64,000 nt of DNA from Psychromonas sp. CNPT3 (GCF_000153405.2 NC_020802.1:1569883-1633882); one strand, 5' to 3'; positions 1-7,154 are shown, counted from the stretch's first letter. Translations and numbers: made by a program. The notes: generated by a model from the letters alone, not told the origin.

Positions 1-9
1 TTTATTTAA

Positions 10-258
10 CTATCTTTCTTTATTTGATTGAGACAGAACAGATGCAGCTAGCTCTTTAGTATTTTCATTATATTTTGCACTCTTGAGAACTTTTGATGCC
101 AAAGTTTCAAGTTCAGCACCAGTTTGCTTCGTTTTAGATTTTTGAGATAAAGCTGAAGCAGCTAATTTTTTAGCTGTCTGCGAAGATTTATTATTTTGTA
201 ATATTTTCGCAGCCTTAGATGCAACTTTCTTAGATGTAGTTTTAGTATTTTTAGACAT
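10..258 (-). CDS. Small Lys/Ala/Ser-rich cassette protein of unknown function
   Basis: An 82-residue basic protein made of loosely repeated segments rich in Lys, Ala and Ser (units such as KVASKAAKIL, KLAASALSQ, ELAASVLSQ). It has no signal peptide or membrane segment. The start at 258 is chosen because a GGAG ribosome site lies 5 nt upstream; the reading frame stays open to 378 but that extension runs into the attC site. Similar short proteins are, from memory, common as integron cassettes in marine gammaproteobacteria. It lies directly downstream of an attC, as expected for the next cassette in the array. Its own attC would lie left of the window. The function is unknown. Confidence 0.7.
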   Translation of the reverse strand: MSKNTKTTSKKVASKAAKILQNNKSSQTAKKLAASALSQKSKTKQTGAELETLASKVLKSAKYNENTKELAASVLSQSNKER

Positions 259-366
259 CATAACTCCATATGATTTGTAGATAACTTTAAAAAAAACTTC
301 ATTATTAGATAAAGCATCAAAACTATTTACCCAAACACACCTGCATGAATAAACTGTAATAATAAA

Positions 367-464
367 CATAACGCCCACTTAAGCGGACAAAAATTGTTGG
401 CTATAATGTGAAGCGAAGCAAAACGTAGCCAACTGTTTTTGTTCCGTTTAAAGTGCTTGTTATG
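367..464 (-). repeat. attC recombination site of an integron cassette
   Basis: Read on the minus strand, this 98-nt imperfect palindrome opens with CATAACAA and closes with GGGCGTTATG, the usual R''/R' core arrangement. The inner arms GTTGGCTA (396-403) and TAGCCAAC (426-433) are exactly complementary over 8 bp. They enclose a 22-nt variable loop containing the GCTTCGCTTC run often seen in marine attC sites. It begins 6 bp after the DUF2026 stop codon, so it belongs to that cassette. The layout (long palindrome, conserved ends, tight spacing to the gene) supports an integron cassette array. Confidence 0.82.
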
Positions 465-470
465 TGACGA

Positions 471-1094
471 TTACCAACGACCTATAATTGGTTTGCTACC
501 GCTTAAAGTTATTTGGTTTAACTGACCATGCCCATTAGTTATAGAAATGGATTTGTGCATTTTATTTGGTTTTTTATGAAACCAGCGGTTGCATATAACT
601 ACTAAATCGATAAAGGTGGAACTTGACTCAAGGTGTTTAGCTAATGATTTAGTAACATCCATATCAGGAATAACCAAGAAATCCCCAGAGTTTTTTATAT
701 AATCTGGTCCCTCCGCCATACTATCAAGTTTACTTTGCATCATTTTTCTTGGGATTGGCGCATCATATCCTTTAGAAAGCATAACATTTGGAAATTCTGG
801 AGCCATAAAGTCAATTAACCAACCATCGGCCTCTATCCATGAATGAAACTCATCTTCGGATGATTTCAGCTGACCATCTACGATTGAGCCAAAACCTAAA
901 ATATTTTCCACACCTAGATGATAAGCGGCAAACCCTGAATAAACCTTTGCGTTTATTTTATAATGCTCATTCAGTATGTAAGCACCACAGTAATTGTAAA
1001 ATAAACATGACTTATTGGTATCCGAGTTTTCACTTTTTAAAACGGCATGCGCAATACTATAAATTCTTTGATAATCAGAAAGTGTAATTAACAA
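471..1094 (-). CDS. DUF2026 family cassette protein
   Basis: A soluble protein of about 207 residues that I recognise as DUF2026: it starts LITLSDYQRIYSIAH and carries the family blocks SCLFYNYCGAYIL, FHSWIEADGWLIDFMAPEFP and VPRKMM-like IPRKMM. The function is unknown. The Cys, His (FHSW) and Asp (IDFMAP) blocks recall a transglutaminase or papain-like fold, but that is only inference. A TTG start at 1094 is preferred because AGGGG lies 5 nt upstream. A GTG at 1115 is possible but overlaps the cassette boundary GTTATG (1115-1120). The cassette runs from that boundary to the attC just after the stop, about 750 nt. No promoter of its own is evident. Confidence 0.72.
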   Translation of the reverse strand: MLITLSDYQRIYSIAHAVLKSENSDTNKSCLFYNYCGAYILNEHYKINAKVYSGFAAYHLGVENILGFGSIVDGQLKSSEDEFHSWIEADGWLIDFMAPEFPNVMLSKGYDAPIPRKMMQSKLDSMAEGPDYIKNSGDFLVIPDMDVTKSLAKHLESSSTFIDLVVICNRWFHKKPNKMHKSISITNGHGQLNQITLSGSKPIIGRW

Positions 1095-1114
1095 CCTAAC
1101 CCCTCTTAAAGTCA

Positions 1115-1120
1115 CATAAC
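1115..1120 (-). other. Cassette boundary core (GTTATG) next to a repeated sequence
   Basis: On the minus strand GTTATG matches the 3' core seen at the end of the attC at 367-464. It sits at the upstream edge of the DUF2026 cassette. To its right there is no attC-like palindrome. Instead, after 10 nt, the repeated sequence also found from 4798 begins. That second copy also has a GTTAT core 8 nt from its edge. This could be an attI-like junction or the scar of a cassette insertion. Confidence 0.45.
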
Positions 1121-1127
1121 AGCGTAT

Positions 1128-1275
1128 TAGACTGCATTCTTACTAATACACATCTAACAATTACTTATAGTTCATTTAATAACATAAAAACATATTAATA
1201 AACAGCATGTTGGCGTTATTTATTGATGAGTGAGTGATATTTTTTATGTTTAAAGTGAGTTCTGTTGTTATCGAG
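1128..1275. repeat. Non-coding direct repeat, copy 1
   Basis: About 145 bp aligned by eye with 4798-4945, in the same orientation. Shared blocks include ACTGCATT, TTACTAATACACATCTAAC, TAACATAAAAACA and TTTTTTATGTTTAA. A further 40-nt block near the far end (1564-1603) matches 5076-5115 at 32 of 40 positions, so the two copies are diverged forms of one longer intergenic sequence with indels in between. No open frame is conserved between the copies. Confidence 0.75.
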
Positions 1276-1409
1276 GTCTCTATAACAACAGATTTTACAA
1301 AAAGTATTGCTTATTTACAGAGGGTTATACGTTTTTGGATGTGGAAGTAATGCATCTATTGCACTAAAAAAACGAAAAAGTCATATTATAAGGCAAACGC
1401 AAATTAACC

Positions 1410-1423
1410 TGTGTATATACACA
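1410..1423. promoter_or_regulatory. Palindrome resembling a LexA (SOS) box
   Basis: A perfect 14-bp palindrome TGTGTATATACACA. With one flanking base on each side it reads CTGT-N8-ACAT, one base away from the enterobacterial/vibrio LexA pattern CTGT-N8-ACAG. Vibrio integron integrase genes are known to carry a LexA box, but no integrase gene follows here. It may be a relic operator or a chance AT-rich palindrome. Confidence 0.3.
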
Positions 1424-1630
1424 TGTTAATTTTAGGTCGCGTAAAATCATCACTTTTATGGCGTATTACATTATTTTGGGAGTGTTATCAGACGAAAATC
1501 GTAAGAAAGTGGCTTTTTATCTTCATTGAGAGGGAAAGTGACATTGAATTTATTGAACTTTGGTTAATGAAGCTCGAGTATAAAGGGATCCTCGCGGGAG
1601 CTTTCTGCACTATTACGCCTCAGAGTATTG

Positions 1631-1651
1631 CCCCAAAAACACCTTTTGGGG
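1631..1651. repeat. Inverted repeat, 8-bp arms
   Basis: CCCCAAAA and TTTTGGGG flank a 5-nt loop. Neither side is followed by a clear T run, so it is not a convincing intrinsic terminator, though it lies 80 bp downstream of the higA2 stop codon and could stabilise that transcript end. Confidence 0.5.
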
Positions 1652-1733
1652 AAATGTTATTTATTAGTTCATGAAGCAGCAGATGTGAATCGTACATCTC
1701 AAGGTTAAAGACATTACTATTAATGCTTCCTTA

Positions 1734-2048
1734 TTATAACTCTGCTATTTGAGTCAATGTTTCAGGGTAGCGCTGAACTAATTTTAATAGCGTTATTGCT
1801 TGACCATTTGGTGCACTACGCCCTTGCTCCCAATTTTCTAATGTCCTTGATGATGTGTGCAGTAACTGCGCGAAGACACCTCGAGATAAGTTAAATTTTT
1901 CTCTTATCCCAATAATTTCAACGGGACTAATTCCAAGTCCACTACTTAAGGCAACTTTATGTGTTCGTAAAGTTAATTTACCTTCTGAGTGATTTTTAGC
2001 ATCAACCAGCGCCGAGCTTAATTCTGAAAACAAGTCACGATTGTTCAT
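1734..2048 (-). CDS. higA2: HigA2-type antitoxin (XRE family)
   Basis: A 104-residue antitoxin of the HigB2/HigA2 type II system. An N-terminal region (NNRDLFSELSSALVDAK) that should bind the toxin is followed by a Cro/C1 helix-turn-helix at about residues 52-80 (REKFNLSRGVFAQLLHTSS, then RTLENWEQG). Length and sequence agree closely with the Vibrio cholerae superintegron protein as I recall it. The ATG at 2048 lies inside the toxin gene, 14 nt overlap, so translation is probably coupled. The encoded repressor would bind the promoter upstream of higB2. Toxin-first gene order is typical of this subfamily. Confidence 0.86.
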   Translation of the reverse strand: MNNRDLFSELSSALVDAKNHSEGKLTLRTHKVALSSGLGISPVEIIGIREKFNLSRGVFAQLLHTSSRTLENWEQGRSAPNGQAITLLKLVQRYPETLTQIAEL

Positions 2049-2367
2049 TGCACCATACCTCCACAAACTTTTTCAATTGACGTTTTTGATCCATTGTTAA
2101 GTCAGACATTTCATTTTTAGCGTAAATGGTTAAAAGGTAAAAACGAAAATGTATATCAAAGTAATAATAGATCACTCGCGCCCCTCCCCTTTTTCCTTTC
2201 CCTTTACTAGCAACTCTAACTTTTCGTAGACCGCCTGTGCCTTGAATAACATCTCCAACGGCAGGATTGGCCATTAATTGAGTTTGAAATACTCTAAACT
2301 CATCATCTGACAAATAATTATCACGATGTTTTTCAAAAACCTTCGATTCTACAAATACATTTCTCAT
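2035..2367 (-). CDS. higB2: HigB2-type toxin (RelE superfamily mRNA interferase)
   Basis: A 110-residue ribosome-dependent mRNA endonuclease of the RelE/HigB2 group. Family blocks visible: VFVESKVFEKHRDNYLSDDE, NPAVGDVIQGTGGLRKVRVA, the basic KGKGKRGG stretch, and YLLTIYAKNEMSDL near the C terminus. The frame is open upstream to 2439, but the ATG at 2367 gives the expected length, and the promoter at 2375-2403 lies just before it. It is co-transcribed with higA2, which overlaps its 3' end. Such pairs stabilise cassette arrays in vibrios, which fits the attC sites nearby. Confidence 0.86.
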   Translation of the reverse strand: MRNVFVESKVFEKHRDNYLSDDEFRVFQTQLMANPAVGDVIQGTGGLRKVRVASKGKGKRGGARVIYYYFDIHFRFYLLTIYAKNEMSDLTMDQKRQLKKFVEVWCNEQS

Positions 2368-2374
2368 TTGATTA

Positions 2375-2403
2375 AGTGTACGCAAGTAGCGTATAGAATG
2401 CAA
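2375..2403 (-). promoter_or_regulatory. Sigma70-like promoter of higB2-higA2
   Basis: Minus strand: TTGCAT (2398-2403), 17-nt spacer, TACACT (2375-2380). Only 7 nt separate the -10 box from the higB2 ATG, and no Shine-Dalgarno is present there, so a transcript from this promoter would be leaderless or nearly so. Confidence 0.6.
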
Positions 2404-2596
2404 ATGTCTGATAACCCTCAGGTGATACACTGCGCCCAACTATTGGGTACTACTTCCGGTTACCTGACAGCACTGACATTGCTAACTAGACTACATTCTG
2501 ACTTATACAAAATGGAACGCAATGGAATCAAAATAAAACTCAAATACCGGCCAAGTTAGTTGACGTCTAATACCCCACTGATATTCTTCATAAACC

Positions 2597-2662
2597 ACAA
2601 AAAACACAATTAGTTATATGAGCAATAATCAACTGTTTTTTGTCTAAGTTAATGCTTTGTTA
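2597..2662 (-). repeat. Decayed attC-like site after the defence pair
   Basis: Read on the minus strand, TAACAAAGCATTAAC starts 8 nt after the stop of the upstream gene, as in the intact attC. Inner arms ACAAAAAACA are perfectly complementary over 10 bp (2597-2606 with 2634-2643), and CAGTTG recurs at the same place as in the attC at 367-464. The outer R' half with a GTTA core is not recognisable beyond 2597, so the site looks truncated or mutated. Confidence 0.5.
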
Positions 2663-2670
2663 TAAGCACT

Positions 2671-3777
2671 TTAAATTGAATGCTGTTTGTATAACAAAAG
2701 CTTGGACTCTTCCAGTTGATTCAATAGAATTTCTTTCATTTTACTTTGAGTAATACCGATTTTGTTTTCTTTGAATCTTACTCCATTTACACGTATCAAA
2801 AACTCAGCATCTAAAGCTTCTTTAGCAATGAAGTCAGGAAATTCAAAAGATATACTGCATGTTCCACTATATTCGCTAAAATCAAATGTATAAGATGCTT
2901 CAATCTTATGTATTTGAATGTGCTTATGTAACTTCTTGTTTTTTATGAAAAAAGTGGAGTGTAGCTTTTTCCCTTGAATTACTAAATTTTTCACTTTTTC
3001 CTGCATCCAAGATATTTCATCGGGGAAATCCATGGATGAGTCAGGGCAAAAGCCCATATCTTTTGTATCTTTAAAAAACAATTCATTATTTAATTGTTTT
3101 TGGCTTAAGTCTTGAAGAAAGATAACCCGACTCGCATTCGTAAAGTCTCTAAAGCAAATCTTTTTTATTCTCTCAGTATCTTTTACACAACCAATTTCTT
3201 TTAATTTTTTAATAAAGTCAGAAGCTATTTTGTTTGCAACCTCTTTTGTTTCTTCCGAAGTATGTGAAAGACTTATATTAATGTCTAAAGTTTCGTCTTT
3301 TTTTCTAAATTTTACTTTTCCACTAAATTGAGATGTATTTTTATTCCAACTTTGAGTGTGATCATACCGCTCCACCCTAAAATCTAATTCAATATGATTC
3401 GGGTCATTATCTATCGTTTTAAAAGTTGGACTTCCTAACAATTTATAATTTGAAAATTCTTTTTTAACTACATTATTTATTTTGTAATTAGATGGGATTG
3501 CCGACATTAGATTAGAGCTATTCCTTTCACATTTTATAGATTGTGTTTGTCTTTTCGGGTTGGCTTCTTTTACTTTTAAATTCTCATCTAATTCAATTAA
3601 TTCTAATGGCGTAATACCTGTACGAACTAATATCGGTATGTATGCAGTTTTGTCTTCCGTAGCAACAAAAACACCTCTTCTGCGAACTATTGTTCTTAGA
3701 TCTGATTTTGCGAGTCCAGAATCATTTAAAAAGTCTCTTAAAGCATCTCCATATGGTAATAAATATTTCTTATTCAT
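2671..3777 (-). CDS. GapS4b-like protein, second gene of putative GAPS4 anti-phage module
   Basis: A soluble 368-residue protein. From memory it resembles GapS4b of the GAPS4 defence system described in Gamma-Mobile-Trio islands: an N-terminal block YLLPYGDALRDFLNDSG followed by LRTIVRRRGVF, a middle with EFSNYKLLGSPTF and IELDFRVERYD, and HTSEETKEVANK. I see no catalytic motif, and its role is unknown (perhaps a sensing or partner subunit). Its ATG overlaps the stop of the upstream gene by 8 nt (ATGAATAA), so the two are translated as a unit. It is very AT-rich with many Lys/Asn/Ile codons, more so than the core genes nearby, consistent with transfer. A decayed attC follows. Confidence 0.6.
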   Translation of the reverse strand: MNKKYLLPYGDALRDFLNDSGLAKSDLRTIVRRRGVFVATEDKTAYIPILVRTGITPLELIELDENLKVKEANPKRQTQSIKCERNSSNLMSAIPSNYKINNVVKKEFSNYKLLGSPTFKTIDNDPNHIELDFRVERYDHTQSWNKNTSQFSGKVKFRKKDETLDINISLSHTSEETKEVANKIASDFIKKLKEIGCVKDTERIKKICFRDFTNASRVIFLQDLSQKQLNNELFFKDTKDMGFCPDSSMDFPDEISWMQEKVKNLVIQGKKLHSTFFIKNKKLHKHIQIHKIEASYTFDFSEYSGTCSISFEFPDFIAKEALDAEFLIRVNGVRFKENKIGITQSKMKEILLNQLEESKLLLYKQHSI

Positions 3778-4723
3778 TAATTAAATTCCTGAAATCGTTG
3801 TTGTAAGACTTTACTGTTATATTAAGAGATTTACGTTTATCATTTTTTAAACGCTTAGCTCTTTTTAATATATGTTCATGTTTTATTACATCGTAATCAG
3901 GAAATAGAAAGACAAAGTCACCTGTAAAATCTAAAGATACATCACTGACTAAATATAATAATCTATTTATTGTTTCTTCTGAAAACTCATCTCGACTAGC
4001 CAAACAAAAAGAAACTTTTTGGTTAGACTTATCAATTAGTCTAAATGGAATAATATTGGAAGTTAGGTATTCTACTGGAAGAATACTTCCATATTTGTCA
4101 ATATCTGGATCTTTATAATTCGATGAACTAAACGCATAATGAAAATAGTAATCATATTCATTAAAGTTATTCCGAATATAGCTTATTGAATTGTAAATAA
4201 ATGCAGCTCTACTATTATCAACAACATGAATCGTTGAAAAATTCAGTGTTTTATCAAGGTTAATATTCGCAACTTTACTAACTATATCTTGTTCTGAGTC
4301 TTTATGATTCGACAACCAAAAAAGAACTCCTGTATCATTAGCACCATTAATACCTGACATTTCATAATCTTCATTATTTTGAGTTCTAAGGTCAGATTTC
4401 ATGAAACATTCTACAGTTTCAGCTAAATCACGAAAATGTTCTTTGAATTTTGAAGTTGGATTCGCCGGATATGCACTATTCGTGTATTTTACTGACAATA
4501 TAACGTTTTCGAGAGTAAAATCTTGTAACTGGGATCTTGATGAAAAGAAAATATCTATGCCATGTGTTGTTCTTTCTTTTTTTGCGCCTGAACGCTTATG
4601 TTTTTTAGTATGATGGCAACTAATAGATTCATCCTTTTGAAAGTGATACCACCCCATTATTGATAGTAATTCACAAACTAATTTTTCACCTTTCTCTCCA
4701 ACTTTTCTTGAGAACTCTCCCAT
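3770..4723 (-). CDS. GapS4a-like putative PD-(D/E)XK nuclease, first gene of GAPS4-type module
   Basis: A 317-residue protein resembling GapS4a. The N-terminal third has the order of a PD-(D/E)XK nuclease: a helix with acidic residues (GEKGEKLVCELL, Glu10/Glu13), HGIDIFF with Asp57, and ILSVKYT with Lys79. The third acidic residue is not the usual Glu, so catalysis is unproven. The family blocks SKFKEHFRDLAETVECF, GVLFWLSNHKDS and LFPDYD are clear. It opens the operon with an AGGAT ribosome site 5 nt before ATG and overlaps the next gene by 8 nt. If the assignment holds, the pair protects against phage or plasmid DNA. The start of the gene lies about 65 bp inside a GTTATA boundary. Confidence 0.6.
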   Translation of the reverse strand: MGEFSRKVGEKGEKLVCELLSIMGWYHFQKDESISCHHTKKHKRSGAKKERTTHGIDIFFSSRSQLQDFTLENVILSVKYTNSAYPANPTSKFKEHFRDLAETVECFMKSDLRTQNNEDYEMSGINGANDTGVLFWLSNHKDSEQDIVSKVANINLDKTLNFSTIHVVDNSRAAFIYNSISYIRNNFNEYDYYFHYAFSSSNYKDPDIDKYGSILPVEYLTSNIIPFRLIDKSNQKVSFCLASRDEFSEETINRLLYLVSDVSLDFTGDFVFLFPDYDVIKHEHILKRAKRLKNDKRKSLNITVKSYNNDFRNLINE

Positions 4724-4786
4724 AAATATCCTTTTTTTGTTAGATTAATACGCTAACGATGTATTTAGTTAACAATGAGCAGTGTT

Positions 4787-4792
4787 TATAAC
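4787..4792 (-). other. Cassette boundary-like core (GTTATA)
   Basis: Minus-strand GTTATA lies 8 nt from the edge of repeat copy 2, at nearly the same distance as GTTATG from copy 1 (10 nt). It would be the upstream boundary of the defence-module cassette. Confidence 0.4.
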
Positions 4793-4797
4793 CACTC

Positions 4798-4945
4798 TAA
4801 ACTGCATTATTACTAATACACATCTAACGATTACTTCTTAGTCTATTTGATAACATAAAAACAACCCTACAAAAAGCATTGCCATGTTATTTGTTGATGT
4901 GTGAATGATTTTTTTATGTTTAAGTGGGGTTTTGTTGTTAGATAT
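4798..4945. repeat. Non-coding direct repeat, copy 2
   Basis: The counterpart of 1128-1275, lying between the defence pair and rluE. It keeps the same order of shared blocks, with small indels. Distal similarity resumes at 5076-5115. Because this copy is next to the core gene rluE, it may be the ancestral position. Confidence 0.75.
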
Positions 4946-5159
4946 ATGCAGATAAATACCAGAAGGGTAATATTCTTACTTATTTTCAATGAGTGTATTT
5001 TTTAAGGAGAAAGGCATCCATATGTGCCTTTTAATCTTCCTTTAGCATGGTAGTTTGAAAATATCCTGCCTTTTATTGATGAGGTTCGAGTGTAAAGGGA
5101 TCTACGTGTGAGCTTGAATTTACACTCGTTACAATGACTGATATGACTCGAGGGAGGCT

Positions 5160-5789
5160 TTAACGATCGAGTGCATCATCAAAATTGGTTAACGTTACGA
5201 CGTCACCCGCAATCATACTATCGATATGGATATCGCCAATCCGAACTCTTACTAACCTTAATGTCGCAAAGCCTACGGCTGCTGTCATTTTTCTTATCTG
5301 ACGGTTTTTGCCTTCACATAAAGTGATAGATACCCAGCTAGTGGGACCATGGCGAGGATCTCTAATTTTACGCCCACGAGTTGGAAGCTTAGGCTCAACG
5401 TCTAACTTGAACGCTTTGCAAGGCAGGGTTAAATAAGTCGCGCCGTTAATAGCAATCTCTACACCCTTTTGTAACAGTGACATCGCTTGCGCGGTGATCT
5501 CGCCATCGACTTGTACGTAGTACTCTTTTTCGATGCCTTTACTTCGGATTTTATAGCTCATCATACCGTCGGTTGTGAGTAATAATAAGCCTTCGGAGTC
5601 GTGATCTAGCCGCCCTATCGCCATAATATTTTCGGGAAAGTTAAAGAGTTCACCGAGCAGGCTTTTCTTCTTTCTCTTTTCAGGTACAAACTGACTTAAA
5701 AAACCATATGGCTTAAATATTTTAAAATGCTGGTGAGTTTGCAGGGTTGCAACAATATCGGTTAAGCAGGTTTGGTCAGTGGTTGGCAT
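5160..5789 (-). CDS. rluE: Pseudouridine synthase, RluE type
   Basis: A 209-residue enzyme of the RsuA/RluB/RluE/RluF family, which converts a uridine in rRNA to pseudouridine; E. coli RluE acts on 23S U2457. The catalytic motif is GRLDHDSEGLLLLT, with the nucleophilic Asp after Leu. FKPYGFLSQF near residue 25-33 and CEGKNRQIRKMTAAVGFATL near the C terminus are typical. There is no S4 RNA-binding domain, which fits RluE rather than RsuA or RluB. The first 20 residues extend beyond E. coli RluE, so an internal start is possible. It is the last core gene before the accessory region. Confidence 0.78.
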   Translation of the reverse strand: MPTTDQTCLTDIVATLQTHQHFKIFKPYGFLSQFVPEKRKKKSLLGELFNFPENIMAIGRLDHDSEGLLLLTTDGMMSYKIRSKGIEKEYYVQVDGEITAQAMSLLQKGVEIAINGATYLTLPCKAFKLDVEPKLPTRGRKIRDPRHGPTSWVSITLCEGKNRQIRKMTAAVGFATLRLVRVRIGDIHIDSMIAGDVVTLTNFDDALDR

Positions 5790-5909
5790 TAAAAATGGGC
5801 CTTGATCTTAAAGTTTGAGTGATAGGGATTATACGGTTATATATGCACTTAGCCTATTAATGGCTAAGTGCACGTTTTTGTTAACAAGTCTTCTTTAAAA
5901 ATACGCGCA

Positions 5910-7154
5910 TTAATGTGCGTAGCCTAATTCTTTGGCCGGGACGATAGAGCTTGCTCGCCAAGCGGGATACAGTGTGGCTAACACGCTCATTGAAAAAGCT
6001 AAAATAGCAATGGTGAACACTTGTGAATAAATAAGCTCTGAGGGTAAAAAGTCGATAAAGTAGATATCACCCGAAAGGAATTTATGCCCCGTTACCGACT
6101 CTAACAGTATAATGATATCCGTTAAATTTAAGGCTAAATAAACGCCTGTTATCACCCCTAATAAGGTGCCAAATAAACCATTAAATGCACCCTGCACAAT
6201 AAAGATAAAGCGTAACATCCATTTTGAAGCGCCCATGGTTTTTAAAATGGCAATATCAGCACGTTTGTCATTAACAGCCATCACTAAGGTCGATATAATA
6301 TTAAAACACGCCACCGCAATGACTAATAACAACACGATATACATTAAGGTTTTAACCATTTTAATATCTTGATAAAATGAGCCTTGGGTGGTGATCCAAC
6401 TGTTGATATATAAATATTCATTTAATTCATAGGCAACCTGCCGCGCTATTTTTTGCGCATCGAGGATTTTATTTACCCTAAATGCAATGGCATTGGCATT
6501 GTTTAATCCCAGTATTTTTTTAGCGTTATCAATATGAATAAAGGCCAACTTACTGTCTAATTGCCCACCCATTGAAAACAGTCCGACTAATTTAAACCTT
6601 ATTTTACGTGGCGATTTTAAACGGTTTGAGGCGCCTTGTTGCGGTAACAACAGCAGTAATGAGTCGCCGACTTCTAATGCTAATTTTTTAGCGACACTTT
6701 TACCTAATATGATCGTATATTTATCTTTTTGAAGCAGTTGCCAGCCACCTTGTTCGATAAAACGCTCAATATGGGTCACCTTGCTTTCTGTTTCTGGGGT
6801 GATAGCGCGGATTTGCAACGCCTGCATTTTATTATTATGCTCGAGTAGTGCATCGAGTTTAATAAACGCACTGGCAGCTTCAACGCCTGGATTATTTTCC
6901 ACTATGCTAAGGGATCGTTGTAAATGCTTAAAAGAGCCATCCACCGTGCTTAATTCACCGTGCGGTACCACTGACAATAACTGGTCGCGCAGTGCTTTTT
7001 CAAAGCCATTCATCGCAGACAAACCCACGATCAATGCCATCACACCTAACGCAATACCCAATATTGAGGCGATAGAAATAAAAGAAACAAACGTATTTTT
7101 ATTCTTCACCATACTATAGCGGGTACCAATGAAGACTGATAAAGGTCTAAACAT
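5910..7154 (-). CDS. lolE: Lipoprotein-releasing ABC transporter permease LolE
   Basis: A 414-residue inner-membrane permease, the same length as E. coli LolE. One membrane segment lies near the N terminus (about residues 20-45), then a large periplasmic domain, then three C-terminal segments (about 270-300, 315-350, 375-400). The FtsX-type C-terminal block ends in TLYPAWRASSIVPAKELGYAH. With LolC and LolD it pulls outer-membrane lipoproteins out of the inner membrane and hands them to LolA. It is third in lolC-lolD-lolE; its ATG overlaps the lolD stop by 8 nt. Confidence 0.9.
   Translation of the reverse strand: MFRPLSVFIGTRYSMVKNKNTFVSFISIASILGIALGVMALIVGLSAMNGFEKALRDQLLSVVPHGELSTVDGSFKHLQRSLSIVENNPGVEAASAFIKLDALLEHNNKMQALQIRAITPETESKVTHIERFIEQGGWQLLQKDKYTIILGKSVAKKLALEVGDSLLLLLPQQGASNRLKSPRKIRFKLVGLFSMGGQLDSKLAFIHIDNAKKILGLNNANAIAFRVNKILDAQKIARQVAYELNEYLYINSWITTQGSFYQDIKMVKTLMYIVLLLVIAVACFNIISTLVMAVNDKRADIAILKTMGASKWMLRFIFIVQGAFNGLFGTLLGVITGVYLALNLTDIIILLESVTGHKFLSGDIYFIDFLPSELIYSQVFTIAILAFSMSVLATLYPAWRASSIVPAKELGYAH

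Larger units (their letters stand above)
1121..1733. other. 613-bp non-coding gap with repeat and palindromes
   Basis: No gene with recognisable content. The gap holds repeat copy 1 and its distal 40-nt block, a 14-bp perfect palindrome (1410-1423) and an inverted repeat (1631-1651). A plus-strand open frame of 87 codons at 1411-1674 has no family resemblance and is not called. Confidence 0.6.
2368..2670. other. 303-bp intergenic gap, cassette junction
   Basis: Holds the higB2A2 promoter on one side and the attC remnant on the other. The central part (about 2440-2590) shows no gene or structure that I can name. Confidence 0.6.
4724..5159. other. 436-bp gap between defence module and rluE
   Basis: Holds the promoter side of the defence pair, repeat copy 2, and a hairpin with 10-bp perfect arms CGAGTGTAAA / TTTACACTCG (5087-5096 and 5119-5128) about 30 bp past the rluE stop. 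No gene is seen. Confidence 0.6.

Noticed and set aside
839-1087. Plus-strand frame of 82 codons opposite the DUF2026 gene
   Set aside because: It is a shadow of a recognisable minus-strand protein with a cassette layout supporting the minus strand.
1153-1219. Plus-strand TAACAA ... GCGTTATTT considered as an attC in the opposite orientation
   Set aside because: The inner sequence has no complementary arms, and the other repeat copy does not keep the cores.
1411-1674. Plus-strand open frame of 87 codons, considered as an integrase remnant
   Set aside because: No tyrosine recombinase motif (R...HxxR...Y) and no conservation in the second repeat copy.
5081-5099. GGTTCGAGT stretch, similar to a tRNA T-arm
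   Set aside because: No acceptor stem, anticodon arm or D-arm around it; the bases belong to a hairpin and to the repeated sequence.
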